A stretch of DNA of 64,000 nt from Halobacteriovoraceae bacterium (GCA_002712005.1 PASP01000010.1:1-64000), one strand, 5' to 3'. Positions 36,908 through 46,919 are shown, counted from the first letter of the stretch. The notes: generated from the sequence alone by a model not told the origin. Numbers and translations are program-made.

Positions 36908-37882
36908 CTAATTTCCTTTTTTCTTTTGAACTTTAATGAGAAAACGTCTCGGTGCTGGATGTCCTTCAATGGTCTTCGTCGAGTCTTCTGGGTCTAACGA
37001 ATCATTTAAACTTTGAAAGGGAGGGGGACACCATGGAGTTTTTCTCTGTTCTTCACTTGTTAAAAGAGTATCAGAAACAATCTCTACATTAATAAATCTG
37101 GCCTTCTTAGCCCAGTTGATAAAACAGCTCATGGTTGGAATAAACCAAACATTACCCATTCGGGCATATCGATCTTCAGGAAAAAGAGCATAGGATTCTT
37201 CTCCTGGAATACCAATGGTTTCTAGAAAGGCCACACCACCTGGAACAAGAGACTCTCTAATATCTAAGAATTGTTGTATGGGATGTCTGTGGTGATAGAC
37301 AATACCCATATGAAAAATGACATCGAACATTTTTTTAAAGAGAGGTAAGTGTTCAACTCCAAAAAGTTCAAACTTAATAGCATCGTTCTTTGCATAATTT
37401 TGGATCAGATCAAATTGGGCCTGCATGGGAAGCACTGGATCTATCCCTAAGGCGAGGCGTGGTTCATAGTTGGCCATTCTAAAAAGAAAGTAACCATTAT
37501 TACATCCCACATCCAATATTGTCTTATTCTTCAAATCGGGAAGAAAAGGAATCATTCTTTCCCATTTCATATCAGAGCGCCATTCAGCATCGATTTTGAG
37601 ATCAAAGAGATGAAAGGGACCTTTTTTCCAAGGGATTAGCTGCTTGGCCTTTTCTTCAAGGTCGATTTTCGATTGAGGAGATTCGGGACTACCTTCTATA
37701 CGAACCCAGTCACTGTCATAGTGAGTTTTTACTTCTTCATAAGAAGGGTATTCATCAATCTTCCATTTCTTGGAACTCTCTCGTTGCCACCAGCTCTCTC
37801 TTTCTGCTTTTAGCTTTTCAAGCTCAGGCCAATCGATATTTTTCTTATATGGAAGGAGGTAGTCTAAATTACTCATATTCAT
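36908..37882 (-). CDS. cmoB: tRNA U34 carboxymethyltransferase CmoB
   Basis: A 324-aa enzyme that transfers the carboxymethyl group of carboxy-S-adenosylmethionine to 5-hydroxyuridine at tRNA position 34. N-terminal helical domain with KKGPFHLFDLKIDAEWRSDM, then a Rossmann domain with LDVGCNNGYFLFRM and MGIVYHHRHPI..LVPGGVAFLET, all family signatures. Its ATG shares one base with the cmoA stop; a second ATG two codons in (MSNLDYLL) is possible. Product and substrate supply come from the adjacent cmoA. Confidence 0.95.
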   Translation of the reverse strand: MNMSNLDYLLPYKKNIDWPELEKLKAERESWWQRESSKKWKIDEYPSYEEVKTHYDSDWVRIEGSPESPQSKIDLEEKAKQLIPWKKGPFHLFDLKIDAEWRSDMKWERMIPFLPDLKNKTILDVGCNNGYFLFRMANYEPRLALGIDPVLPMQAQFDLIQNYAKNDAIKFELFGVEHLPLFKKMFDVIFHMGIVYHHRHPIQQFLDIRESLVPGGVAFLETIGIPGEESYALFPEDRYARMGNVWFIPTMSCFINWAKKARFINVEIVSDTLLTSEEQRKTPWCPPPFQSLNDSLDPEDSTKTIEGHPAPRRFLIKVQKKKGN

Positions 37883-38622
37883 TAACTCTTTATTTCTTTT
37901 TTCATTCCAATATAACTTGCGAAATTATACCAGCGAAAGAGCATTTCAGAATAGTCAAAGCCTGCGTCGTCGAGCATTTCCAGCTGCTCTTTGGGTGTTA
38001 CAGGAACAAGAACATTTTCTAGGGCCTCTCTTTTTTGGCTAATTTCCAGCTCGCTATATCCATTTCTTCTTTTAAAATCGTAGTAAAGATCTGTGATAAT
38101 TTCTTGCATCGGTGCTTGAGGAGACTGAATCTTCTCACTTAGAAGGATAATTCCACCAGGAAGTAGGGAGTCATATATCTTCTTAAGTAGGCCAATTCTC
38201 TCTGAGTGCTTAAGAAATTGAAGCGTATAATTGAGAATAACAATTTCGGTTTGTTCAAAATTATATTCGGTCATATCACCGTGAATGAATTGAACATTCC
38301 TCACTTTAGCACATTTCTCTTTGGCCTTTTCTAGCATGGGAGCAGACGTATCTATCCCAACAAATTGGGCCTCTTGATCCGAGCGATTTTCAGTGAGAAC
38401 AATTTCAAGCATCGAAATGGTTGTCCCGGTAGAGCAACCTAGATCGACAATTTTTCCTTTGTAGCGATATTGTCTGACAACGAGATCCATAATGAGCTGA
38501 TGAATTTCTTGATAAAAAGGAATGGATCTTTGGACCATATCATCGAAAACGGAAGCCACTGATTCATTGAATTCAAAGGGGGCAATATTCTGAAGTCGGT
38601 CAGCAAAAACTTTATCTTTCAT
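37882..38622 (-). CDS. cmoA: Carboxy-S-adenosyl-L-methionine synthase CmoA
   Basis: A 246-aa SAM-dependent enzyme making carboxy-SAM from SAM and prephenate. Family start FEFNESVASVFDDMVQRSIP, SAM motif VDLGCSTGTTISMLE, then YTLQFLKHSERIGLLKKIY. The frame is open to 38652, but the ATG at 38622 (MKDKVFADRL) gives the family length and is preferred. It leads the minus run into cmoB. Confidence 0.95.
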   Translation of the reverse strand: MKDKVFADRLQNIAPFEFNESVASVFDDMVQRSIPFYQEIHQLIMDLVVRQYRYKGKIVDLGCSTGTTISMLEIVLTENRSDQEAQFVGIDTSAPMLEKAKEKCAKVRNVQFIHGDMTEYNFEQTEIVILNYTLQFLKHSERIGLLKKIYDSLLPGGIILLSEKIQSPQAPMQEIITDLYYDFKRRNGYSELEISQKREALENVLVPVTPKEQLEMLDDAGFDYSEMLFRWYNFASYIGMKKEIKS

Positions 38623-38893
38623 AAATAATCCCGATTCTTGATAAAAAATCAAGAAATCTTAGTTAGGGCCATGTCTTGGGATGACATAGGCGTAATATCT
38701 TCTGAGGGTACTTAAACCCTTAGGATATATAACAAAAGATAGATTAGGTCCAAGAAAAATTGTGCAACGGATAAAGGCATTACTTTTAAGATCTACCATC
38801 TTTTTGTTGAGAAATTGTGCTTTTTAAGGTTGAATAGAGCTGTTTTATTTAGTTTTAGCTTGAAAAGCCCAGATCTTGTATAACAGTTGTTGA

Positions 38894-39616
38894 ATGAGCA
38901 AGGAGATTCATTTGGACTCTAGTGGAAATATTAGTAAGTATCGTGCACTTGTTGATACTTCTTCTGTCGTTGCTCACGATCTATGCGCTCAACTTCATGT
39001 TCTCCAATTTTGTCTAGAAGAACTAGGTGAACATGTCTCTGACTCAGGTCAAGAGTATCTCAATCGTATGGGGGTCTCCACGAGTTATATTGCTAATCTT
39101 GTTGATTCTTTTCGCAAGCAATTGAAAATTTCACTTAGCGATGATGAACCTGAGAATCTAGATAAAATAGTAAGCTCTGCGCTTGAACTTGTTAAAAATC
39201 ATTTCTTCATTGTCATTGAAAAATTAGAGCTCTCCTTTGAAGGAGACTTTACGAAGTTCATGATTAAGCACTCGGGACGCAAGAGTATGCTTATGATTTT
39301 TGCACTCTATGCTACCTTCATCGAGGACTTTAAGGAAAAGAGTTTAGATGAGCATCAGAAAATGTCGATGATTCTCTCTGCTCAAGCAGAGAACTCTCGC
39401 TTTGTTAAGTTATCACTAGAAGTTAATCAAACGGACATTAATGAAGATAAGTTTGAAAATATCCTTTCTCAATCGGCTCCTGAAAAGGGAAAGATTAGAA
39501 AATTTGTAGGACTAAACCTAATTGAAGAATATAGAAAGGAGAATGCCGATTGGTTTCATCTTTCTCATCTTCCTAAGGGAGCAGTGGTTGAGTTAACGAT
39601 TCCATTGCATTTATAA
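38894..39616 (+). CDS. ChpT-like histidine phosphotransferase or degenerate kinase
   Basis: A 240-aa cytoplasmic protein. The N-terminal half is a dimerisation helical hairpin with a His in the right context (VVAHDLCAQLHVLQF, His 28). The C-terminal half resembles a kinase ATPase domain by position (GLNLIEEYRKENADWFHLSH..GAVVELTIPL in place of GLGLxIVxxI..GxGTxFxxxLP), but the N-box Asn and all DxGxG/GTGLG ATP-binding motifs are missing. This combination, phospho-His kept and ATP binding lost, is the hallmark of ChpT. It sits 27 bases upstream of an OmpR-type regulator. No SD is obvious; the start is the first ATG. Confidence 0.65.
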   Translation: MSKEIHLDSSGNISKYRALVDTSSVVAHDLCAQLHVLQFCLEELGEHVSDSGQEYLNRMGVSTSYIANLVDSFRKQLKISLSDDEPENLDKIVSSALELVKNHFFIVIEKLELSFEGDFTKFMIKHSGRKSMLMIFALYATFIEDFKEKSLDEHQKMSMILSAQAENSRFVKLSLEVNQTDINEDKFENILSQSAPEKGKIRKFVGLNLIEEYRKENADWFHLSHLPKGAVVELTIPLHL

Positions 39617-39643
39617 AGCTGAAACCGTGACGAAGTTGTTATT

Positions 39644-40336
39644 ATGAGTAACCATGAACTACCTAATATTTGGATTCTTGAAGATGATAAAGGCTGCCAG
39701 TTTGTCTATGATCAGATTCTGAAGAATGATTTCAGCATGACCTACTTTGAGAATATAAAAAGATTCCAAAGTTATTTTGAAAAATATTGTGAATCCAATA
39801 GCCCAGAAGCACCTGTGCTTATCATTGCAGATCTTATGCTTAATGACGGGAACTTCTTGAGCTTTTTAACGAATGAGTTTCATGGGAAATTAGGGGGAAG
39901 TAATATTCCTTTTATCATTGTCTCCTCAGATGATGATATCGAATCTTTAAGGTTATGCTTTAAAGAAGGGGCCAATGACTATATGACGAAGCCCTTCAAG
40001 AAGAATGAACTTCTCGTCAAGGTGGAGACTATTCTTCGCGGACGAAAAAGTATCGGCAGAAGTGTTCGTCCTCAATTGGCCATTGATGGAGTTACCATCT
40101 CAGGCTTAACTTCTAAGCAACAAAAGCTCTTAGGTCTCTTTATCGATAATAACCCCGAGAGAGTGGTAAATCGGGATATGATCCTAGATAAGGTTTGGGG
40201 AAATACTGCTGTTCATCCTAAGACCATTGATGTCCATCTCTATAATTTGAGAAGAAAGCTTCACCCCTTTGGTTATATGATTAAATCTTTGGGAAGCGGT
40301 CAGTGGGTACTCATGGCCGATAGAATTCAAGCATAA
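39644..40336 (+). CDS. OmpR-family response regulator
   Basis: A 230-aa DNA-binding regulator. Receiver: acidic pair in LEDDKG, phospho-acceptor Asp 63 (IADLMLNDG), Ser instead of Thr in IVSSDDD, Lys in MTKPFKKNE. The C-terminal winged helix spans about 140-228 with LTSKQQKLLGLF, RDMILDKVWG and HPKTIDVHLYNLRRKL. Acceptor residues are intact. Its likely phosphate donor is the product of the gene just upstream. A strong terminator follows. Confidence 0.93.
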   Translation: MSNHELPNIWILEDDKGCQFVYDQILKNDFSMTYFENIKRFQSYFEKYCESNSPEAPVLIIADLMLNDGNFLSFLTNEFHGKLGGSNIPFIIVSSDDDIESLRLCFKEGANDYMTKPFKKNELLVKVETILRGRKSIGRSVRPQLAIDGVTISGLTSKQQKLLGLFIDNNPERVVNRDMILDKVWGNTAVHPKTIDVHLYNLRRKLHPFGYMIKSLGSGQWVLMADRIQA

Positions 40337-40339
40337 AAA

Positions 40340-40369
40340 AAGGCCAACTTAATGTTGGCCTTCCTTTTT
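40340..40369. terminator. Bidirectional terminator between regulator and acnB
   Basis: A 9-bp perfect stem AAGGCCAAC / GTTGGCCTT with a 5-base loop, A-run on the left and T-rich run on the right, so it can serve both convergent genes. Confidence 0.9.
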
Positions 40370-40384
40370 CTATTTAAATTTAAG

Positions 40385-43162
40385 TTATGCGCCTTGTTCA
40401 GCTAGATCTTTCAAAGGGGGAGCATAATTCGTAAGAACGATTCCATCTACTGCTGCCTTATATTCTTCGATAGTAGGAACTCTTCCTAGGAAAGTTGAAA
40501 GAACAACTAGGGGAGTTGAAGCAAGGAGCGATTCACCTTTCTTTTCAGTGGAATCTGCAACAACACGCCCTTGGAAAAGGCGAGTTGATGTGGCCATTAC
40601 GGTATCACCTTTTTCAGCTTTCTCTTGATTCCCCATACATAGGTTGCAACCAGGTCTTTCAAGATACATCATATTGTCATATTTAGTACGAGCTTCATTC
40701 TTAGGAGCATTGTCATCGAATTCAAAGCCAGAGAATTTTTGAAGGACATCCCAATCTCCCTCTTTCTTAAGCTCATCAACAATATTATAGGTTGGTGGAG
40801 CTACTACGAGAGGAGCTTGGAATTTTACGCTACCGTGAATCTTTTCAAGATTTTGAAGCATATGAGAAAGAATCTTAAGATCACCTTTGTGAACCATACA
40901 GGAACCCACAAATCCAAGATCAACTTTCTTTTCCCCTTTGTAGTAAGAGACGGGTCTGATGATATCGTGAGTATAACGTTTAGAAACATCTTCGTTATGA
41001 ACATCTGGGTCAGCAATCATAGGCTCTACGATTTGATCAAGATCGACTGTGAATTCTGCCGCATACTTAGCATCTTTATCGGGAGAGAGAGGAGGTTTAT
41101 TACCTGATTTAATATCCTCGATTCTCTTATTCGCCTTATCCACTAGACCTTGAAGAGTTTTACCTTCGTTATCCATTCCTTTATCAATCATGATCTGGAT
41201 ACGACTCTTGGCAATTTCAAGAGATTCGATAAGAGTTTCATCTGTCGAAATACAGATTGAAGCTTTCGCTTTCATCTCAGCTGTCCAGTCCGTAAATGTA
41301 AAAGCTTGGTCGGCCAAAAGGGTTCCAATATGAACTTCGATCACTCTTCCTTGGAAAATATTTTCTCCAAATTGCTTGAGCATTTGAGCTTGTGTGGCAT
41401 GAACGACATCACGAAAGTCCATATGATCTTTTAATTGACCTTTAAAAGTAACTTTTACAGATTGAGGGATAGGCATAGACGCCTCACCAGTTGCAAGGGC
41501 AAGGGCTACTGTTCCCGAGTCTGCTCCAAAGGCCACTCCTTTAGACATTCTAGTATGGGAGTCACCACCAATGATGATATCCCAATCATCAACAGTGATA
41601 TCATTGAGAACCTTATGGATAACATCTGTCATAGCATGGTATTTTCCTTCAGGGTCACGGGCCGTGATGAGACCAAACTTATTCATGAAGTTCATAAGCT
41701 TTGGAATATTTGTTTGAGCTTTCTTATCCCAAACCGAAGCCGTGTGACATCCTGACTGGTAACCAGCATCTACACTTGGAGCAATAACAGTCGCTGCCAT
41801 TGATTCAAGTTCCTGAGAGGTCATTAGTCCTGTTGTATCTTGAGAACCCACTACATTAACTTGCACACGAACATCTGAGCCAGCATGAAGAGGCTTGTCT
41901 TTTGAAACCCCAAGAACATTGCGATTAAAGATTTTTTCAACTGCTGTCAGACCTTGATTTTCATGGCTAATTATTTTTGAAGGAGCAAAAGCGGACTTAA
42001 GTTCAACTCCTAGAGTTTTTGCAGCAAAGCTTTGTAGTTTTTTACCAAATACAATGGCGTAAGATCCACCAGCTCTAATAAATTCGAGTTTTTGTGGAGT
42101 AAGGGAAGAAGACATGTCGATAAGCTCTTTATCTCCATTATAGAGCTTCTTCTCTTTTGTGTTGATGGTTAGGATTGTTCCTGTGTCTACAGAGTAGGTT
42201 TGCTCGAGTACGGGATCACCATTCTTATCAAGAATTGTTTTTCCTTGATCGTCAGTTTTTCTTACCCAGTTCTTTAAGTCAATTCCGATTCCACCCGTTA
42301 CATCAACTGTTGTTAGGAAGATAGGAGAGATTCCATTCGTTCCAGCAACAATAGGTGCGATATTAATAAAGGGAACATAGGGACTTGCTTGTTTACCTGT
42401 CCAAAGGGCCACATTGTTCACACCAGACATACGTGATGACCCAACTCCCATAGTCCCTTTTTCTGCAACGAGCATAACTCTCTTATCAGGATGAGCTTTC
42501 TGAAGTTCTTGGATTTTTGATTGAGCTACTTTATCGATGAAACATTGGCCGTGGAGTTCACGGTCAGATCTAGAGTGAGCGTCACTTCCAGGAGAGAGAA
42601 GGTCTGTAGAAATATCACCTTCAGCGGCCACATAAGTTACGACTTCTATTTTTTCAGCAACCGGAGGAAGCTTTGTGAAGAATTCAGCAGCTGCATAGCT
42701 TTCAAGAATTTCTTTGGCCATGGCATTACCATTTTGAAAGGCTTCTTTTAAGCGATCCATATCTGCGTCATATAAAAAGACTTGAGTCTTTAGTACATCT
42801 GAAGCTTTTTGGGCAATTTCTTTATTTTCACCAAGGGCCAAGTCGAGGAGGGCTTCAACAGAAGGTCCACCTTTCATATGAGAAAGGAGTTCAAAAGCAA
42901 AGTCCTGATCAATTTCCTCAAGTTTATGCTCGCCAAGAATGATATCTTTTAAGAAGTTTACTTTTTCAGCTGCAGCACTCGTTGTTCCAGGAAGAGTGTT
43001 GTAGATGAAAAAATGAAGGGAATCTTTTCTGTGCTCATTTTGGGGATCTTTAATTTGAGCAATAATCTCACTGAGAAGCTTACTGTCATCAATAGGCTTT
43101 GGGTGAAGTCCTTGGGTTTTACGCTCTTCGATTTCCTTTAAATAGTCTGAGTATAAGCTCAT
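40385..43162 (-). CDS. acnB: Aconitate hydratase B (AcnB)
   Basis: A 925-aa bifunctional aconitase/2-methylisocitrate dehydratase of the TCA cycle with a [4Fe-4S] cluster. The N-terminal HEAT-like domain starts YSDYLKEIEERKTQGLHPKP, typical of AcnB. The swivel domain has DLLSPGSDAHSRSD and GTMGVGSSRMSG; catalytic parts include VGSQDTTGLMT, GGDSHTRMSKG, FVGSCMVHKGDL and PGCNLCMGNQEKAEKG with the cluster cysteines. The frame extends 22 codons upstream to 43228, but MSLYSDYL at 43162 has AGAGGA just before it and matches the family. About 60 residues longer than the E. coli enzyme. Divergent from acnA. Confidence 0.96.
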   Translation of the reverse strand: MSLYSDYLKEIEERKTQGLHPKPIDDSKLLSEIIAQIKDPQNEHRKDSLHFFIYNTLPGTTSAAAEKVNFLKDIILGEHKLEEIDQDFAFELLSHMKGGPSVEALLDLALGENKEIAQKASDVLKTQVFLYDADMDRLKEAFQNGNAMAKEILESYAAAEFFTKLPPVAEKIEVVTYVAAEGDISTDLLSPGSDAHSRSDRELHGQCFIDKVAQSKIQELQKAHPDKRVMLVAEKGTMGVGSSRMSGVNNVALWTGKQASPYVPFINIAPIVAGTNGISPIFLTTVDVTGGIGIDLKNWVRKTDDQGKTILDKNGDPVLEQTYSVDTGTILTINTKEKKLYNGDKELIDMSSSLTPQKLEFIRAGGSYAIVFGKKLQSFAAKTLGVELKSAFAPSKIISHENQGLTAVEKIFNRNVLGVSKDKPLHAGSDVRVQVNVVGSQDTTGLMTSQELESMAATVIAPSVDAGYQSGCHTASVWDKKAQTNIPKLMNFMNKFGLITARDPEGKYHAMTDVIHKVLNDITVDDWDIIIGGDSHTRMSKGVAFGADSGTVALALATGEASMPIPQSVKVTFKGQLKDHMDFRDVVHATQAQMLKQFGENIFQGRVIEVHIGTLLADQAFTFTDWTAEMKAKASICISTDETLIESLEIAKSRIQIMIDKGMDNEGKTLQGLVDKANKRIEDIKSGNKPPLSPDKDAKYAAEFTVDLDQIVEPMIADPDVHNEDVSKRYTHDIIRPVSYYKGEKKVDLGFVGSCMVHKGDLKILSHMLQNLEKIHGSVKFQAPLVVAPPTYNIVDELKKEGDWDVLQKFSGFEFDDNAPKNEARTKYDNMMYLERPGCNLCMGNQEKAEKGDTVMATSTRLFQGRVVADSTEKKGESLLASTPLVVLSTFLGRVPTIEEYKAAVDGIVLTNYAPPLKDLAEQGA

Positions 43163-43645
43163 GGGTATTCCTCTGAATAAGATGGTTAAACATATGAATT
43201 TTTGAATTTTGGATTCGCTGCACACCATAGCATAGCTGATTAACTACTTGAATTTATTTTTTAATGATTTAAGCTCAGATGGTGCATAGAGACAGGCTTT
43301 AGGGCCAAGCCTTTCCCTCACAATGAGTGGAGGTGTCTATGGTTTTGTGTTCTGTAATTACCTAAAATTCCTAAAAAAAAGAAGAGGGCGGTGGTATATT
43401 AAATATGAGCAGCGTGTCGTGCTTCCCCGCGGAAAGCTTTAGGGCCTTCTCTCTCACTCCATGTTCAAAATGCTAAGCGTTGCTCCTTAAATATGAGTAT
43501 GGGGCGGCTCTATTAAATTTAATTTATGGTATTATGGATGGAAATTAATAGATCCCATTTAGAGCTTAGAAAAGAATAACAATAAATAAATAGAGTTAGA
43601 TTAAACTCCTATTATTAATAAAATTTATGAACGAGGTTAAACACT
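43163..43645. other. Long divergent intergenic region between acnB and acnA
   Basis: The 483 bases without a gene hold both promoters and 5' leaders. Most is AT-rich, but about 43384-43500 is a clearly GC-richer island with an inverted repeat (43407-43415 with 43477-43485) inside an 11-base direct repeat (TTAAATATGAG at 43399 and 43487). A 12-bp palindrome ATTAAATTTAAT lies at 43512-43523. A 23-codon frame (43405-43476) exists in the island but lacks a convincing SD. Promoter boxes could not be fixed with confidence. Confidence 0.7.
43399..43497. repeat. Direct repeat pair framing a structured GC-rich island
   Basis: TTAAATATGAG occurs at 43399-43409 and 43487-43497. Between them GAGCAGCGT can pair with GCGTTGCTC over 9 bp (two G-U pairs), and an inner hairpin GCTTCC / GGAAAGC with a 4-base loop forms inside. 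Could be a small RNA, a leader element, a regulator site pair or a miniature inserted element. Confidence 0.5.
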
Positions 43646-46315
43646 ATGAGCAATGACAGCAAAGTTAAAAAAACGCTTGAAGTAGGGGGCAAGACCTACG
43701 ATATCTGGAGTCTGAAAGAGGCCAAATCTCAAGGGCTAAAAGATATTGATAAACTCCCAAAGTCTTTAAAGGTTTTACTAGAGAATCTTCTTCGTCATGA
43801 GAATGGAACAACTGTTGTGTGGGATGACATTGTCGCCATGAACGATTGGCTAAAAGAGAAGAAGTCCTCACGTGAAATTGCTTATCATCCAGCAAGAGTG
43901 GTCATGCAGGATTTCACAGGTGTTCCCGGTGTCGTTGACTTGGCGGCCATGAGAGAAGCGATGAAATCTCTAGGAGATGATCCTAAGAAGATTAATCCAC
44001 TCTCTCCAGTAGATCTTGTTATTGATCACTCGGTAATGGTGGAACACTTTGGCTCAAAAGAAGCTTTTGAAAAGAATGTTGAAATTGAATATGAAAGAAA
44101 TATGGAACGCTATAAGTTTTTAAAGTGGGGACAGCAGGCCTTTAAAAACTTCCGCGTTGTTCCTCCTGGGACAGGGATTATCCACCAAGTAAATCTTGAA
44201 TACCTTGCTGATGTTGTTTGGACAAAGAAAGAAGAGGGCAATCTTCAAGCTTATCCTGATACTTGTGTGGGAACAGATTCTCATACCACAATGATTAATG
44301 GACTCTCTGTTCTTGGTTGGGGTGTTGGAGGTATTGAAGCTGAAGCCGCCATGCTAGGACAGCCTGTAACGATGCTTATTCCTGAAGTTGTAGGTTTTCG
44401 CTTAAGTGGTTCTCTTAAAGAGGGAATTACGGCTACTGATCTTGTTCTCAATGTTGTAGAAAAACTTAGGGCCCATGGTGTTGTTGGTAAGTTCGTTGAA
44501 TTTTATGGACCTGGAATGGACGCCCTCTCTCTCGCTGATAGAGCGACTATTGCCAATATGGCTCCCGAATATGGAGCCACTTGTGGATTCTTTCCTATCG
44601 ATGAAAAAACAATTGAGTATATGAAGTTTTCCGGTCGTGATGATGAAACGGTTAATTTAGTTGAAGCTTATGCCAAAGAGCAAGGCCTATGGGGAACAGC
44701 TGTTGAGCCAGAATTCTCATCGATTGTTGAACTCGACATGGATACGGTAGAACCTTGTATCTCTGGACCTAAGAGACCACAAGATAAAATTCAATTAAGA
44801 GAGTCAGTGGCTTCTTTTGAAAAAGCTGCACAAGAAACTTTTAAATATGATGCGAGCTTTGCCACACCGGAATACGATGTGGAAGGTGAAGATTTTAAAA
44901 TGAAAAATGGTAATGTCGTTGTGGCGGCGATTACTTCTTGTACAAATACTTCAAATCCATCTGTCTTAATTGCAGCAGGACTTGTGGCGAAGAAGGCCAA
45001 TGAGTTAGGGATGAAAACAAAACCATGGGTGAAAACATCTCTAGCCCCTGGATCAAAAGTTGTGACGGACTATCTTTTAGAATCAGGTCTACAAGAACAT
45101 CTTGATGCTCTAGGCTTCAACCTTGTGGGTTATGGATGTACGACATGTATTGGAAATACTGGACCCCTTCCTCCAGCTATTTCGAAGTCGATTAATGATA
45201 ATGATTTAATTGCGACCTCTGTTCTTTCGGGAAATAGAAACTTCGAAGGAAGAATCTCTCCAGATGTAAAGGCCAACTATCTCGCATCTCCACCTCTTGT
45301 TGTAGCTTATGCTCTCGCCGGAAATATGTTGGTAGATGTGGCCAACGGTGTAATTGGTCAAGATAAGGATGGTAAAGATGTTTATTTAAAAGATCTTTGG
45401 CCATCAAATGAAGAAATTAATAAATTAGTGCTCAAGCATATCTCAAGTGAAATGTATAAGAAGCGCTATGCTAATGTTTTTGAAGGGGATGAGCATTGGA
45501 GTAAAGTTGATGCCCCAACAGGCGATATGTACGACTGGGATGAAAAATCCACCTATATCCAAAATCCTCCTTTCTTCGAAAATATGAAAGACGGTATCAA
45601 AGAAACTTACGAAGTAAAAAGTGCAAGAATCCTTGCTCTTTTAGGAGACTCCGTAACCACCGATCATATTTCTCCTGCCGGCTCAATTGCCAAAGGATCT
45701 CCTGCGGCTGAATACCTAACTTCCCATGGAGTTGAGAGAAGAGACTGGAACTCTTATGGATCTCGTCGTGGGAATCACGAGGTTATGATGAGAGGTACTT
45801 TTGCCAATATCAGAATCCGCAATGAAATGGTTCCAGGTGTTGAAGGGGGATATACAAAACATATTCCTTCTGGAGATCAAATGGCCATTTGGGATGCCGC
45901 TGAAAGGTATGCTAAAGAAAATCGCGAGTTGGTTGTTATTGGAGGTAAGGAATATGGAACCGGCTCTTCACGTGACTGGGCTGCTAAAGGAACTTACTTG
46001 CAAGGTGTAAAGGCCGTAGTCGTTGAGTCATTCGAAAGAATCCACCGTTCAAACTTAATTGGAATGGGAGTTCTCCCTCTCCAATTTCAAGAGGGTGAAA
46101 GTAGAAAGACTTATAAGTTATCAGGTAATGAAGTGATTTCAATCAGAGCTAAAGAAGAGAAGCTCTCTCCTAGACAAGAATTCGAGATGACAATCGAATA
46201 TTCTGATGGATCTACAAAGACTGCAACTCTTGTTTCACGTCTCGATACAGTTGATGAATTAAACTATTTTAAAAATGGCGGAATTCTTCAATATACAATT
46301 AGAAAACTGCAGTAG
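43646..46315 (+). CDS. acnA: Aconitate hydratase A (AcnA)
   Basis: An 889-aa monomeric aconitase of the AcnA/IRP type, nearly the E. coli length (891). Cluster ligands are Cys 432 ([11 protein letters not shown]), Cys 498 and Cys 501 ([11 protein letters not shown]). Also visible: [28 protein letters not shown], the swivel segment [14 protein letters not shown] and the terminal [23 protein letters not shown] lies about 9 bases before the ATG. AcnA is usually the stress- or stationary-phase-stable isoenzyme, and apo-forms can bind mRNA; nothing here tests that. Confidence 0.96.
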   Translation: MSNDSKVKKTLEVGGKTYDIWSLKEAKSQGLKDIDKLPKSLKVLLENLLRHENGTTVVWDDIVAMNDWLKEKKSSREIAYHPARVVMQDFTGVPGVVDLAAMREAMKSLGDDPKKINPLSPVDLVIDHSVMVEHFGSKEAFEKNVEIEYERNMERYKFLKWGQQAFKNFRVVPPGTGIIHQVNLEYLADVVWTKKEEGNLQAYPDTCVGTDSHTTMINGLSVLGWGVGGIEAEAAMLGQPVTMLIPEVVGFRLSGSLKEGITATDLVLNVVEKLRAHGVVGKFVEFYGPGMDALSLADRATIANMAPEYGATCGFFPIDEKTIEYMKFSGRDDETVNLVEAYAKEQGLWGTAVEPEFSSIVELDMDTVEPCISGPKRPQDKIQLRESVASFEKAAQETFKYDASFATPEYDVEGEDFKMKNGNVVVAAITSCTNTSNPSVLIAAGLVAKKANELGMKTKPWVKTSLAPGSKVVTDYLLESGLQEHLDALGFNLVGYGCTTCIGNTGPLPPAISKSINDNDLIATSVLSGNRNFEGRISPDVKANYLASPPLVVAYALAGNMLVDVANGVIGQDKDGKDVYLKDLWPSNEEINKLVLKHISSEMYKKRYANVFEGDEHWSKVDAPTGDMYDWDEKSTYIQNPPFFENMKDGIKETYEVKSARILALLGDSVTTDHISPAGSIAKGSPAAEYLTSHGVERRDWNSYGSRRGNHEVMMRGTFANIRIRNEMVPGVEGGYTKHIPSGDQMAIWDAAERYAKENRELVVIGGKEYGTGSSRDWAAKGTYLQGVKAVVVESFERIHRSNLIGMGVLPLQFQEGESRKTYKLSGNEVISIRAKEEKLSPRQEFEMTIEYSDGSTKTATLVSRLDTVDELNYFKNGGILQYTIRKLQ

Positions 46316-46323
46316 ATAATAAG

Positions 46324-46357
46324 AAAGGCCTTATTCATGTAAGGATAAGGCCTTTTT
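46324..46357 (+). terminator. Rho-independent terminator of acnA
   Basis: A perfect 11-bp stem AAAGGCCTTAT / ATAAGGCCTTT with a 10-base loop and a T-run. The next gene starts only 17 bases later, so that gene may live from read-through or a promoter inside acnA. Confidence 0.9.
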
Positions 46358-46373
46358 AATTTTAGGGATTTTT

Positions 46374-46916
46374 ATGAAAGTGTTTATATCTTTAATTCTT
46401 CTTACTTTATTTTTTCAGATGACTTTTATAGGAATCTCTTCTCAAACTTTCGCGCAAGCAAAGGATGAGAGTAAGAATAAAGGGGTTTATCAAATCGTTG
46501 GTAAGTTTGTTAAGCCAAGTAAGAAGCTAAATCTTCCTTATGAGTATTATTTCGTCTATAGCAACTCTAAGGGACAGAAGATGGCATTTCCTCTTAAGAA
46601 TAAGTCCTCTCTTAATCTAGATAATGTAGACTTTTCTCAAAACTACCATATCAATGTTCGCGATTCTCAAAAGCTTGTTGATGTAGGGGAATCCAAAAAG
46701 AAAGTTCGTGTTTTAGAAATGGTTGAAGGAAAGGTTTTTAATATGAAAGATCTTTCTTATGCGGCCAAGCAAGTTCCTGAAACTGACCCGGCTCCGAAAA
46801 TGCCTAATGATAAGACCCCCCATCACCCGATGTTCAGAATCAATGATAATGTCGCAAACTCTGCGATTTTTACGGCCGGTGCGGTTTTATTGGGAAGTAT
46901 GCTTCTGGCGAAATAA
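46374..46916 (+). CDS. Exported protein with C-terminal membrane segment, 180 aa
   Basis: Unrecognised. The N-terminal signal (MKVFISLILLTLFFQMTFIG) ends before SSQTFAQAKDES. A basic beta-rich middle (GKFVKPSKKLNLPYEYYFVY) follows, and a C-terminal hydrophobic stretch (SAIFTAGAVLLGSMLLAK). The middle repeats short strand patterns but shows no known motif. It lies alone between the acnA terminator and a convergent membrane gene. A small periplasmic protein anchored in the inner membrane is the best reading. Confidence 0.65.
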   Translation: MKVFISLILLTLFFQMTFIGISSQTFAQAKDESKNKGVYQIVGKFVKPSKKLNLPYEYYFVYSNSKGQKMAFPLKNKSSLNLDNVDFSQNYHINVRDSQKLVDVGESKKKVRVLEMVEGKVFNMKDLSYAAKQVPETDPAPKMPNDKTPHHPMFRINDNVANSAIFTAGAVLLGSMLLAK

Positions 46917-46919
46917 GAG

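Noticed and set aside
40739-41107. 122-codon plus-strand frame over acnB
   Set aside because: Antisense to a well-conserved part of acnB with no family resemblance.
43405-43476. 23-codon frame in the acnB-acnA island (MSSVSCFPAESF...)
   Set aside because: No proper SD and poor coding character; the base-paired structure explains the segment better.
43627-43656. Nine-codon frame overlapping the acnA start
   Set aside because: No ribosome site of its own; likely chance.
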